DNA of 23,670 nt from Flavobacteriaceae bacterium (GTDB lineage: Bacteria; Bacteroidota; Bacteroidia; Flavobacteriales; Flavobacteriaceae), in the NCBI GenBank assembly GCA_947377425.1, contig CANCFZ010000011.1:1-23670 (forward strand), in the 5' to 3' direction. The notes under the pieces were generated by a model. It was not told where the DNA came from and did no database searches. It was given only the letters and a program-made list of their open reading frames with translations. Below are positions 1-7,459 of this stretch, piece after piece (position 1 is the first letter of the stretch; the number at the start of each line of letters is the position of its first letter). A program made the position numbers and the translations under genes.

Positions 1-619
1 AAGAAACAAATACTTGCCCTTTTAATCCAGGCTCATCTGGTGGAGTATAGTTGTTTTTTATAAAAAGGCCAAATTTACCTAATCCACCAGGATATTCAGG
101 TTTAACCTCAATACCAGCAGAGTTATAAATGTTATTATCATCAACTACATCTTGTTGTGGTGGTCCACTACCCGGAGGTTCAACAGTTAAAGGTGCATCT
201 TTATCACCTTTAATATCTTCTTTTCCAAGATTTTTATCTTTTAAATCTTCATTCTTTGGTGGGTCTGGATCAGCTTCTTCCGATTTAGCCACAACTGGCT
301 TTACAAACTTCACCACGTCTTCTTTTGGTTTTGGTGGTGGAGGTGGTTTTAAATCTTCTTTTGGTTTTACTTCTTTGGGAGGTAATTTAATAGCTGTAAT
401 TCTATCGTGCAAACCATCATCAGTACCGCTAGTCGCTTTACTAATAAAATCAGCAATGATTGGAGTTGCTACAGCAAAAGCAAAAACTACAGCCCCTATT
501 GCTAGAGCTTTTAAATTAGTATTTGAATTTTGCTTGCGCAATTCGTAAGCACCATAACTTTTGTTACGTCCTTCAAAAACGATGTCTAACCATTTTCTTC
601 CTAATAGGTCTATTTTCAT
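1..619 (-). CDS. tonB: TonB-family energy transducer, 3' part missing
   Basis: TonB spans the periplasm and passes the energy of the ExbB/ExbD proton channel to TonB-dependent outer-membrane receptors. The frame opens with ATG at 617-619 (MKIDLLGRKWLDIVFEGRNK) and stays open to base 1, so about 206 codons are seen and the rest lies outside the window. Visible in order are a short cytoplasmic start typical of Bacteroidota TonB, one membrane helix around residues 37-58 (LKALAIGAVVFAFAVATPII), a Pro/Lys-rich spacer around residues 78-125 containing PPPPPKPKED, an acidic linker, and the beginning of the C-terminal domain (PEYPGGLGKFGLFIKNNY, then PGLKGQVFV). It is the last visible gene of the exbB-exbD-exbD-tonB set, 31 bp after the second exbD. 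The identification is firm; what follows it is unknown. Confidence 0.93.
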   Translation of the reverse strand, partial: MKIDLLGRKWLDIVFEGRNKSYGAYELRKQNSNTNLKALAIGAVVFAFAVATPIIADFISKATSGTDDGLHDRITAIKLPPKEVKPKEDLKPPPPPKPKEDVVKFVKPVVAKSEEADPDPPKNEDLKDKNLGKEDIKGDKDAPLTVEPPGSGPPQQDVVDDNNIYNSAGIEVKPEYPGGLGKFGLFIKNNYTPPDEPGLKGQVFVS

Positions 620-635
620 CTTTTTGTATTTTATA

Positions 636-652
636 AATACCTAAAAGGTATT
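636..652. other. Short hairpin at the exbD/tonB junction
   Basis: AATACCT (636-642) and AGGTATT (646-652) are perfectly complementary around a 3-nt loop. The hairpin overlaps the stop codon of the upstream exbD (651-653) and ends 17 bp before the tonB start. On the minus-strand transcript it is followed by AU-rich sequence without a clean U-run, so it is not a strong terminator. A role in partial termination or mRNA processing is inference. Confidence 0.45.
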
Positions 653-1217
653 ATTTGTTAATTTCCTCAGTTAATTTATTTTCCTCTGGAGTAAAATCAT
701 TAACTATTGCGTAAGAAGGCACTTTACATATTGCCATTTCATCTAAGATATCAACCAAATTTTTATAAGTTGATTTTTTAGTAGGTTTGATGATAACAAT
801 CAATCCTTTTTCTTTATCACCCATAACTTCCGGGATAGATTTCACCCTTTTCATCAACTCTTTACGAATTCCATTACTACTATAATCTGTAGTTGATGGA
901 CCACCACCTACTTCTGGTGCATCTAAAAGACCATGAAACCATTTAATTTGATCGTTAGCACCAAGAATTATAGTTACAGTTCTTCTTTGATCTGTTTTAA
1001 CAGGTTTTGGTGGTTTAGGATCATTTGGCTTGTCTTTTGCTGGAAGACCCAAAGGCATTGATTGTGGTTTTGACAATGAGGTTGTTAGCATGAAGAACGT
1101 AATCAACAAGAAAGCTAAATCAACCATTGCGGTTAAATCAACTTTAGAATTTTGTTTTTTACTTCTTACTTTGCCACCTTTACCACCGCCGCCATCGCCA
1201 GTATTTAATTCAGCCAT
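651..1217 (-). CDS. exbD: ExbD-family biopolymer transport protein (second copy)
   Basis: ExbD is the small inner-membrane partner of the ExbB proton channel that energises TonB. The 188-residue protein has a Gly/Lys-rich cytoplasmic start, one membrane helix around residues 28-46 with the family motif VDLAFLLITFFML, and a periplasmic domain. Asp33, at the start of that helix, corresponds to the essential protonatable Asp of ExbD/TolR. The segment after the helix is rich in Pro and Lys (residues about 55-75), then the fold continues to about residue 185. It lies 28 bp after the first exbD and 31 bp before tonB. Two consecutive exbD genes are common in Bacteroidota; they are diverged and may form mixed dimers, which is inference. 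Confidence 0.93.
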   Translation of the reverse strand: MAELNTGDGGGGKGGKVRSKKQNSKVDLTAMVDLAFLLITFFMLTTSLSKPQSMPLGLPAKDKPNDPKPPKPVKTDQRRTVTIILGANDQIKWFHGLLDAPEVGGGPSTTDYSSNGIRKELMKRVKSIPEVMGDKEKGLIVIIKPTKKSTYKNLVDILDEMAICKVPSYAIVNDFTPEENKLTEEINK

Positions 1218-1245
1218 TTTTTATCTTTTAAATTGTTAATTAAAA

Positions 1246-1884
1246 TTAATTTGTTTTAGGTTTAGCTCTTAATCCAGTAACTAAACTAAAATTATTAATT
1301 TCTTGATCTTGAAACAAATCCATAATTTTTCTAATTTGTGGATATTGTTGTTTAGCATCGCCTTTTATTGCAAAGTCCAGTTCTTTTTCTTTACCTAAAT
1401 CTACATTGTTAGCTTTTCTAACATACATTACCCAATCCTTTAATTCATTATTTAATGAATCCGCAGGAATTCCAGGCTGAACACCAGCCTTGCCTCTATC
1501 AGCACTTGACATAGCTATCAACTGTTTTAATCCAGAAACAGGAACACCAAATTCTTCAATTAAAGAAAATTGCTCTATTTCTTTAGGAGTAAATATAACG
1601 TTATACTTTTCACCCATAAGTTCAAGGGTTTTAGCACGAACATCTCTATCTTTCATACCAAAAAAAACACTTTCACCTTCACTGTTTTTACCAACTGTTA
1701 GCGTTACTAAACCCATTTCAGGTAATTTAGTCTGAACGGTTGAAGCTGGAGTTTGAACAGGTAATGGCTCTGGCTGCTTTGCTGTAGCCGTCAAAATGAA
1801 GAACGTAAGCAAAAGGAAAGCCACATCACACATTGCTGTCATGTCAATAGATGCCGCTTTTTTAGACATTTTTATTTTAGCCAT
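1246..1884 (-). CDS. exbD: ExbD-family biopolymer transport protein (first copy)
   Basis: This is the inner-membrane ExbD component of a TonB energising complex, 212 residues. The N-terminus is basic (MAKIKMSKKAAS), followed by the membrane helix with the motif CDVAFLLLTFFILTATA; Asp20 is the expected proton-carrying residue. The periplasmic part is longer than in the neighbouring copy and includes an extra segment around residues 65-150 that I do not recognise as a separate domain. The segment just after the helix is Pro-rich (PEPLPVQTPAS), as in many Bacteroidota ExbD proteins. It follows exbB by 44 bp and precedes the second exbD by 28 bp. The family call is firm; the substrate class served by this copy cannot be read from sequence. 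Confidence 0.93.
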   Translation of the reverse strand: MAKIKMSKKAASIDMTAMCDVAFLLLTFFILTATAKQPEPLPVQTPASTVQTKLPEMGLVTLTVGKNSEGESVFFGMKDRDVRAKTLELMGEKYNVIFTPKEIEQFSLIEEFGVPVSGLKQLIAMSSADRGKAGVQPGIPADSLNNELKDWVMYVRKANNVDLGKEKELDFAIKGDAKQQYPQIRKIMDLFQDQEINNFSLVTGLRAKPKTN

Positions 1885-1902
1885 TTTTATCTATTTGTTA
1901 AT

Positions 1903-1927
1903 TTTTTGAAATTATTCATTTCAAAAA
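1903..1927. other. Hairpin in the exbB/exbD intergenic gap
   Basis: TTTTTGAAAT (1903-1912) and ATTTCAAAAA (1918-1927) form a perfect 10-bp stem with a 5-nt loop. It fills most of the 44-bp gap between the exbB stop and the exbD start. On the minus-strand transcript it is followed by AAUUAAC rather than a U-run, so it is not a canonical terminator. It could act as a processing or stability element (inference). Confidence 0.5.
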
Positions 1928-1928
1928 T

Positions 1929-2765
1929 TTATTTTATACTTCCTCTCATTCTTCTGTAAGAATTCACAATTGCTGTACCTGCTTCATCGATAGAATACGT
2001 TAAAGTATCAATTTTAGAAGTAAAAAGGTTGTACATAATAATTGCTAAAGCAGAAGTAGAAATTCCTGTTGCAGTATTGATAAGTGCTTCAGAGATACCA
2101 TTTGCAAGAGCTGCTTGATCTGGAGTTCCTGTAGAAGCTAATGCACCAAACGCTTTAATCATCCCTGTTACTGTTCCTAATAATCCTGCAAGAGTTCCTA
2201 AAGAAACTAATGTAGAAAGAATAGTCATGTGTTTTTCTAACATTGGCATTTCAAGAGAAGTAGCTTCTTCAATTTCTTTGTGAATCATTTCTGATGCTTC
2301 TTCACTATTGAATCCTTCTTTTTTAACTTCTTGGTATTTTACTAAAGCTGATTTAATTGCGTTAGCAACTGAACCTTTTTGTTTATCACAAGCATTAATA
2401 GCATCTTCCATGTTTCCTTGAGCAATACTTCCTTGAATGCTACTCATAAATTTATCTAAATTTCCTGTACCAGAAGCTTTAGAAATAACAAAAAATCTTT
2501 CAAACGAAAAAACAATTACCATCAATAAACATCCTAATAAAACAGGTACAATTTGACCTCCTTTGTATACCATTCCTAGATAATTACCTGCAACTGGAGC
2601 ACCAGCTTCTGCGCCTGTTTCCATTGCAGCTGCGTTTTGGAAATTTCCAGAAGCACCCATGATGAATTTCCACACTATAATTCCCACAACAATACATGAT
2701 GCGATAATAATTCCGGTCATCATTCCACCGCCGTTAGATCCATTTTCTTTTTTTGCGTTTGCCAT
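1929..2765 (-). CDS. exbB: ExbB/TolQ/MotA-type proton channel protein
   Basis: ExbB forms the pentameric inner-membrane channel that, with ExbD, converts the proton gradient into work on TonB. The 278-residue protein has a helix at about residues 14-37 (MMTGIIIASCIVVGIIVW), a second at about 70-92 (VPVLLGCLLMVIVFSFERFF), a cytoplasmic helical region with acidic and basic stretches, and two C-terminal helices. The third holds LGTLAGLLGTVTGMIKAF and the last NTATGISTSALAIIMYNL, the conserved MotA/TolQ/ExbB signature with the channel-lining Thr and Gly residues. The additional N-terminal helix is usual in Bacteroidota. It is the first gene of the operon, with a promoter-like element about 67-74 bp upstream. 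Confidence 0.95.
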   Translation of the reverse strand: MANAKKENGSNGGGMMTGIIIASCIVVGIIVWKFIMGASGNFQNAAAMETGAEAGAPVAGNYLGMVYKGGQIVPVLLGCLLMVIVFSFERFFVISKASGTGNLDKFMSSIQGSIAQGNMEDAINACDKQKGSVANAIKSALVKYQEVKKEGFNSEEASEMIHKEIEEATSLEMPMLEKHMTILSTLVSLGTLAGLLGTVTGMIKAFGALASTGTPDQAALANGISEALINTATGISTSALAIIMYNLFTSKIDTLTYSIDEAGTAIVNSYRRMRGSIK

Positions 2766-2831
2766 TTTTTTTAAAATTTAATAGTTTTTAATAATTTATT
2801 AGTTTTAGTTGTAAATAAACTTGTATAGGAG

Positions 2832-2839
2832 CAAATTTA
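2832..2839 (-). promoter_or_regulatory. Putative -7 element of the exbB operon
   Basis: Read on the minus strand this is TAAATTTG, a full match to the Bacteroidota -7 consensus TAnnTTTG. It would start the exbB transcript about 60 nt before the ATG. No good -33 TTG is seen at the usual spacing, which lowers confidence. Confidence 0.45.
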
Positions 2840-3065
2840 ATTTTTTACTTGATATAAAAAAACTTTTTTTCAATATTAATAATTTTCCTTTTAACGAAAA
2901 CGATTTAGTAAATATTGAAAGAAATTAAATATCAATATATTAAACGATTAACAAATTACCCTACAATAACAAAAACGTCAATAACAACCTTTTAGTATAT
3001 TAATTTACACAAAATAGTAAGAATTATTTGTATAATTCATTTTTTAAACACACTTTTTTTAGAAA

Positions 3066-3093
3066 TTTGACACCTAAAAAAGCCGTAACTTGC
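3066..3093 (+). promoter_or_regulatory. Weak promoter-like element of the DUF486 gene
   Basis: TTTG at 3066-3069 is followed 16 bp later by TAACTTGC, which resembles the Bacteroidota -7 consensus TAnnTTTG lacking one T. The position, about 26 bp before the ATG at 3119, is right for a promoter. The match is imperfect. Confidence 0.35.
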
Positions 3094-3118
3094 ACTTGTT
3101 TTAATTAGAATATAAAAA

Positions 3119-3487
3119 ATGAAAGGTTATATCACGATTGGTTTACTCCTACTTTCAAATATTTTTATGACATTGGCTTGGTATGGACATTTGAAATTCA
3201 AAGAGTTAAAATGGTTTGAAAATGCAGGCTTAACAACCATTGTTTTAATCAGTTGGGGACTAGCTTTGTTTGAATATTTTTTTCAAGTTCCTGCCAACAA
3301 AATAGGTTATGAAGGAAATGGCGGACCATTTACATTAATGCAATTGAAAGTAATTCAAGAAGTGATTACTCTGATCATTTTTGTGGTTTTTTCGTTACTT
3401 TTTTTTAAAAATGAAACCTTAAAATGGAATCATTTGGTGGGAATGTGCTTTTTGATTTTGGCAGTTTATTTTATTTTTAAGAAGTAA
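3119..3487 (+). CDS. DUF486 / DMT-type small membrane protein
   Basis: This 122-residue protein consists almost entirely of four predicted membrane helices: about residues 4-24 (YITIGLLLLSNIFMTLAWYG), 36-55, 78-103 (LKVIQEVITLIIFVVFSLLF) and 107-121. The order, the AWYGHLKF motif after the first helix and the central segment FFQVPANKIGYEGNGG match the DUF486 family, a four-helix relative of the drug/metabolite transporter superfamily. No substrate has been assigned to the family with confidence. It is the only plus-strand gene, convergent with kmo (62 bp apart) and divergent from exbB, so it is probably transcribed alone. The length is typical of the family and no damage is visible. Confidence 0.88.
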   Translation: MKGYITIGLLLLSNIFMTLAWYGHLKFKELKWFENAGLTTIVLISWGLALFEYFFQVPANKIGYEGNGGPFTLMQLKVIQEVITLIIFVVFSLLFFKNETLKWNHLVGMCFLILAVYFIFKK

Positions 3488-3549
3488 TTACCAAGAAGTC
3501 AAAAAGACACAAAGAAAGAAAATATCTATTAATTTTATTTTGTAAATTG

Positions 3550-4896
3550 TTATTTGGAATTTAAAAGTTGAATGATTTTATTCTCAACTTCTTTTGAATT
3601 CCATTTTTTTTCAATATTTGAAATTTGCATAACTTCTTCCATAATTTTATTTTGGAAATCACCAATAGCTAAAGCTTCTGAATAAGGTTGTAAGCTAAAA
3701 GTTACACGACTGTACAATGGCATCCATTTATCGGGATGTTTATCTGAAAACCATTTTTCTATTTTCTTTTGCAATAAGAATTTCTCATCGGCTGTTTTGG
3801 CACTCATTTCCATGAAATTTCTATACGAAAGCTCCGCAATAGCATCAGTATTGGGTTTTCTTGAATTTTCGTATTCATTTAAAAGATTAGCCCAGTCATC
3901 ACCACATTTTTCTAACATTTGATCTAAAACAGTTATGTCTTCAAAACCAGCATTCATTCCATGACCATAAAAAGGAACAATTGCATGACAAGCATCACCA
4001 ATTAAGGCAACTTTATCACTAAAAGTCCATGGAAAACATTTCATTGTAACCAAATAACTTGTTGGATTTTTAAAGAAATCTTCAACTAAATTAGGAATTA
4101 CTTCTTTGGTATCTGGAAAATGTTTATCAAAAAATTCTACTAATTGTTCTTTAGTTTTTAAAGATTCGAATGAATTTTCGCCGTCATGTGGCATAAATAA
4201 AGTACATGTAAATGTGCCGTCTAAATTTGCTAAAGCCATCAACATGAATTTACCTCTTGGCCATATATGTAGTGAGTTCTTATCTAATTTGTGAGTACCA
4301 TCTGCATTGGCTGGAATATGTAATTCTTTATACCCAATTTCTAAAAATTCTTGTGAATAATTAAACATACTCTGACGTTGCATTCTATGTCTTATTCTCG
4401 AAAAAGCACCATCAGCACCAAAGGTTAAATCGTAGTCGTGTGTTGTCCATTCGCCTCTTTCTGACTCACCAATTGATATTGTTGCAGTTGTTAAATCGAC
4501 ATCCCAAACTTTTTCCTCAAAGAAAAATTCTACACCAGCTTTTTCGGCTAAATCGACCATTTTTTTATTTAACAATCCTCTTGAAAGCGAATAAATCACT
4601 TCGCCATCTTTACCATAAAACTGTTCATTAACAGTATTTGCACCGATGTGAATAGCTCTTTTTTCCACAGGAATTCCAATACCTAATACTTCTTTTTCTA
4701 AACCAACGTCGCTCAAAGCTTTAACACCTCGATCGGATAAAACAAGGTTTATGGATCTACCAGAGAAATTTATTTTTCTAATATCGGGACTTCTGTCATA
4801 AATATGAACTGTGTGTCCTCTTCTTTTTAGATAAATTCCTAATAGAGTTCCAACTAATCCTGAGCCAACAATGGCGATTTTTTTGGGCGTTTGCAT
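3550..4896 (-). CDS. kmo: Kynurenine 3-monooxygenase
   Basis: This FAD-dependent enzyme uses NADPH and O2 to hydroxylate L-kynurenine to 3-hydroxykynurenine. The 448-residue protein begins with the dinucleotide-binding motif GSGLVGTLLG (residues 11-20) and an acidic end to the second strand (YDRS). It then has the KMO-typical segment INFSGRSINLVLSDRG (about 43-58) and, at residues 300-317, GDACHAIVPFYGHGMNAG, the GD motif that holds the FAD ribityl chain. Length and motif order match bacterial KMO. Kynureninase, the next enzyme of the pathway, is encoded at 10817-12094 on the same strand, which supports the call over another aromatic hydroxylase. In Bacteroidota the pathway usually supplies quinolinate for NAD, but the tryptophan dioxygenase and 3-hydroxyanthranilate dioxygenase genes are not in this window. 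Confidence 0.95.
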   Translation of the reverse strand: MQTPKKIAIVGSGLVGTLLGIYLKRRGHTVHIYDRSPDIRKINFSGRSINLVLSDRGVKALSDVGLEKEVLGIGIPVEKRAIHIGANTVNEQFYGKDGEVIYSLSRGLLNKKMVDLAEKAGVEFFFEEKVWDVDLTTATISIGESERGEWTTHDYDLTFGADGAFSRIRHRMQRQSMFNYSQEFLEIGYKELHIPANADGTHKLDKNSLHIWPRGKFMLMALANLDGTFTCTLFMPHDGENSFESLKTKEQLVEFFDKHFPDTKEVIPNLVEDFFKNPTSYLVTMKCFPWTFSDKVALIGDACHAIVPFYGHGMNAGFEDITVLDQMLEKCGDDWANLLNEYENSRKPNTDAIAELSYRNFMEMSAKTADEKFLLQKKIEKWFSDKHPDKWMPLYSRVTFSLQPYSEALAIGDFQNKIMEEVMQISNIEKKWNSKEVENKIIQLLNSK

Positions 4897-4917
4897 TTAA
4901 TTTTATAATCGGTTTTG

Positions 4918-4925
4918 CAAATTTA
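4918..4925 (-). promoter_or_regulatory. Putative -7 element of kmo
   Basis: On the minus strand this reads TAAATTTG, a full TAnnTTTG match, 21 bp before the kmo start. A -33 TTG is not evident at the expected distance, so kmo having its own promoter is likely but unproven. Confidence 0.42.
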
Positions 4926-4960
4926 TTGATTTTAAACATTTAGAATGTAAAAACCTCTTT

Positions 4961-7342
4961 TTAATTTGGTTGAAATATCAATTTAGTTGAAGTATTAATA
5001 ATTTCGGCTTTGTTCATTTTCATTTTTCGGAATTCACCTTTTACATACATTTCGGCTTGATCGCTATAATGTTTGCTCATTGGATTTCCAGATTGTCCTG
5101 TTGGTAAAATACTTATACTATTTTCCACATCTGAAAAATCAATAATTCTACGTGTTGACGGACCGCCTTTGACATCACTTTTTGGAGTGTCACTATAGGT
5201 AAACAATAAATTATTAATCACTTCATTAGAACCTGGAACTTCAAATGGACCAACATTGAAAAAACCTCGCAAGGCTTTTATTTTTCCAATTGGATGTTGG
5301 TGTTCTAGTGTGTGTACTTTATTCCAAGTCCAATCGTTCGGATTATTTCCAAGCTGTTTTTCAAGTGACGAAATTGCTTCTTGAAACGATTTATTCAAAA
5401 TTTCGGAACGTGTTTCTTTGTGATTTTTTGTCGCAATATTATCCCACCAAGTTGAATTTTCATTCTGACTTTGAGCAGAGATTGTTTGTTTCATAACATG
5501 AGTTCCTAAAAAAGTATTGAAGTTATCTTCTCCTAACTCGTCTTTAAAAGTATCTTGTAAATAAAAATAAATCCATTTGTTGAAAATCGTTGGAGCCACA
5601 TCTTTCAAATCATTAGTTCCTTCCCAACTTTGAAGAATTTGCAGTGCTTTTTGTTCATTTGCGGAAGCATTTTTATTTAAAACCGAAGTCCAATTTGCCA
5701 TCAAATCACTTGCTGTTGAAGAGGTATTATCGTTAATCATTTCTTGAACATCAGAACTAGTCCAATTGTTTTTAGGTTGTAATAATCCATCAATTCTTTT
5801 GGCTCTGTCTTTTGGCAAATAATAGCCTGGATATAAATAGCCGTCTATAGCTTCAGGTTGATTATTGGATGAATATACATAATTCCAACTCGGATTTATA
5901 GCCGAAGGATTTTTTGAAAAAGGCTGAAATTCTTTTTTGTCATCAATTCCGTTGGCACCGTTCATAATGAAATTTCCGTTGACCGATTTATCTAATTTAT
6001 AGAGTTTTCCAGAAGTAATCCAAGCAATGTTATTTTGGGCATCACCATACATAATATTTAATCCTGGTGCTGCAATTAAGGATACGCCATTATAAAAATC
6101 AGTAACATTTTTGGAATGCGAAAGTGAATGTACTGCTTCTAGAATTTGATTTTTTTGTTGGGTGTAAATCCAAGACATTGCTACTGGTTTTTTTGATTTT
6201 AAATTAGTCAATAAACCATTCATTATTGGTCCGTGAATACTTTCTTTAATATTTAAAGTTACCAAAGAACTGTCTTTTACTTTAATTGTTTTTTGGCGAA
6301 TGGTATAGTTTTTATAACCATTAATCGTTTTATATTGATTACTATTATTCGGATTTTCTTCTTCTTTAAACAAATCCAAATCATCGTTTTCAAACATAGT
6401 TAAACCGTAGGCGTAATTTCGGTTATGACCTAATAATGGAAATGGAGTTCCAGCCAAATAATAACCATAAATTTCATAATCTGGTGTTACAATATGTGCT
6501 TCATACCAAGTACAAGGTTGCGAAAAACCGATGTGTGGATCATTGGCAAAAATCACTTTCCCATTCTTAGTTTTTGGAGCACCGATTACCCAACTATTGC
6601 TTCCAATAAATGGTGGAATTGGAGAATTATCCAATAAACTGGCTACCGATTTGGATATTTCAGCATAATCATTTGATTTTCCTTTATAGTTTTTTAATTG
6701 TACCGTTCCCAGAGAGCCGTCAATTCCGAAATCTTTCAAATAATTCATTCCATATTGGTCACGAATATCGGTAAGTAAAGGATCTGTTTTTTGAGCCATT
6801 GCGAAGCTGAATGACATAAATCCGAAGATATTGTAAACGTCTTTTAATGTATATTTCTCTTTTTTAACTCCAACCAATCGAAACTCAACTGGAGTTTTTC
6901 CGTTTTCTATATATTGATTAATTCCGTCTACATAAGCCATTGCTAGTTTGTAGGTTTCAGAATTCTTATCTAATTGTGCAATCGCTTTTTCGGAGTTTTC
7001 ATCAATTCCAATTCCGACAAAAAACTTGTCATTTGCCAAAGCTTTACTTCCAAAAAGTTCGGATAATCTTCCAGGTGCTATTCGTCGCATTAATTCCATT
7101 TGCCACAATCGGTCTTGTGCGTGAACGTAACCCAAAGCCGTCATAGCATCTTTTTGAGAATTGGCATAAATGTGTGGCACTCCATAATCATCAAAGTAAA
7201 CCGTAGTTTCTTTACTAATGTTTTTTAAACCAATTTCGCCCTCATATTGAGGTTTGGTTGTTTGTAGATAAATGTAAAGTGAAAGTGCTGTTACAACTAG
7301 AAAGGCAACAATTATTAGAAGTACTTTTTTTAGTTTTTTCAT
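4961..7342 (-). CDS. Penicillin-acylase-family Ntn hydrolase
   Basis: Members of this family are periplasmic or membrane-anchored N-terminal-nucleophile amidohydrolases that self-cleave and hydrolyse amides such as beta-lactam side chains or acyl-homoserine lactones. I chose the ATG at 7340-7342 (MKKLKKVLLIIVAFLVVTAL), giving 793 residues with a basic, hydrophobic signal-anchor. An in-frame ATG at 7399 would add 19 untypical residues and lies upstream of the promoter-like element. Residues about 40-230 form the alpha part (VYFDDYGVPHIYA, YVHAQDRLWQMELMRR). The cleavage site and nucleophile are at GSNSWVIG, Ser248, followed by FANDPHIGF. VGPFEVPGSNEVINN places the oxyanion Asn near residue 706, and SGNPMSKHYSDQ ends the domain. 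The natural substrate cannot be deduced; antibiotic acylation or quorum quenching would be speculation. Confidence 0.9.
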   Translation of the reverse strand: MKKLKKVLLIIVAFLVVTALSLYIYLQTTKPQYEGEIGLKNISKETTVYFDDYGVPHIYANSQKDAMTALGYVHAQDRLWQMELMRRIAPGRLSELFGSKALANDKFFVGIGIDENSEKAIAQLDKNSETYKLAMAYVDGINQYIENGKTPVEFRLVGVKKEKYTLKDVYNIFGFMSFSFAMAQKTDPLLTDIRDQYGMNYLKDFGIDGSLGTVQLKNYKGKSNDYAEISKSVASLLDNSPIPPFIGSNSWVIGAPKTKNGKVIFANDPHIGFSQPCTWYEAHIVTPDYEIYGYYLAGTPFPLLGHNRNYAYGLTMFENDDLDLFKEEENPNNSNQYKTINGYKNYTIRQKTIKVKDSSLVTLNIKESIHGPIMNGLLTNLKSKKPVAMSWIYTQQKNQILEAVHSLSHSKNVTDFYNGVSLIAAPGLNIMYGDAQNNIAWITSGKLYKLDKSVNGNFIMNGANGIDDKKEFQPFSKNPSAINPSWNYVYSSNNQPEAIDGYLYPGYYLPKDRAKRIDGLLQPKNNWTSSDVQEMINDNTSSTASDLMANWTSVLNKNASANEQKALQILQSWEGTNDLKDVAPTIFNKWIYFYLQDTFKDELGEDNFNTFLGTHVMKQTISAQSQNENSTWWDNIATKNHKETRSEILNKSFQEAISSLEKQLGNNPNDWTWNKVHTLEHQHPIGKIKALRGFFNVGPFEVPGSNEVINNLLFTYSDTPKSDVKGGPSTRRIIDFSDVENSISILPTGQSGNPMSKHYSDQAEMYVKGEFRKMKMNKAEIINTSTKLIFQPN

Positions 7343-7360
7343 TAGAATGGAATTGAATTC

Positions 7361-7368
7361 CAAATGTA
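7361..7368 (-). promoter_or_regulatory. Putative -7 element of the acylase gene
   Basis: On the minus strand this reads TACATTTG, a full match to TAnnTTTG, 18 bp before the ATG at 7342. A transcript starting here would exclude the alternative ATG at 7399 and so supports the shorter protein. The -33 position would fall in the adjoining hairpin arm and shows no clear TTG. Confidence 0.42.
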
Positions 7369-7374
7369 AATAAT

Positions 7375-7439
7375 AAACCATTAAGAAATTAAGTTGCATT
7401 ATGTTTTTGTCTTAACTTTTCTTAATTTCTTAATGGTTT
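7375..7439. terminator. Long perfect hairpin between ureohydrolase and acylase genes
   Basis: AAACCATTAAGAAATTAAG (7375-7393) and its exact complement (7421-7439) form a 19-bp stem around a 27-nt loop. It sits just after the ureohydrolase stop on the minus-strand transcript and ends in U-rich, interrupted sequence. It is probably the ureohydrolase terminator. The length and perfection exceed what a terminator needs. Confidence 0.5.
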
Positions 7440-7459
7440 TAAAAAAATAGAAGTGCTTT

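Larger units (their letters stand above)
2766..3118. other. Divergent intergenic region, exbB / DUF486 gene
   Basis: This 353-bp gene-free region separates the minus-strand exb operon from the plus-strand DUF486 gene. It is extremely AT-rich. Apart from the two promoter-like elements listed separately I see no ORF with coding character, no strong hairpin and no tandem repeat. It is the obvious place for both promoters and any regulator sites. Confidence 0.7.

Noticed and set aside
129..548. Plus-strand 139-codon Gly/Ser/Phe-rich ORF
   Set aside because: It is the antisense shadow of the proline-rich part of tonB, whose frame, membrane helix and C-terminal domain are clear.
4949..4962. Terminator AAAAA-CCTC-TTTTT after the acylase gene
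   Set aside because: The stem is only five A-T pairs and overlaps the stop codon, too weak to claim.
4961..7342. Antibiotic-resistance beta-lactam acylase
   Set aside because: The fold is clear but substrate specificity cannot be read from sequence, so no resistance role is claimed.
7343..7399. 19-residue N-terminal extension of the acylase
   Set aside because: It precedes a normal signal-anchor, spans the promoter-like element and an arm of the hairpin, and is not family-like.
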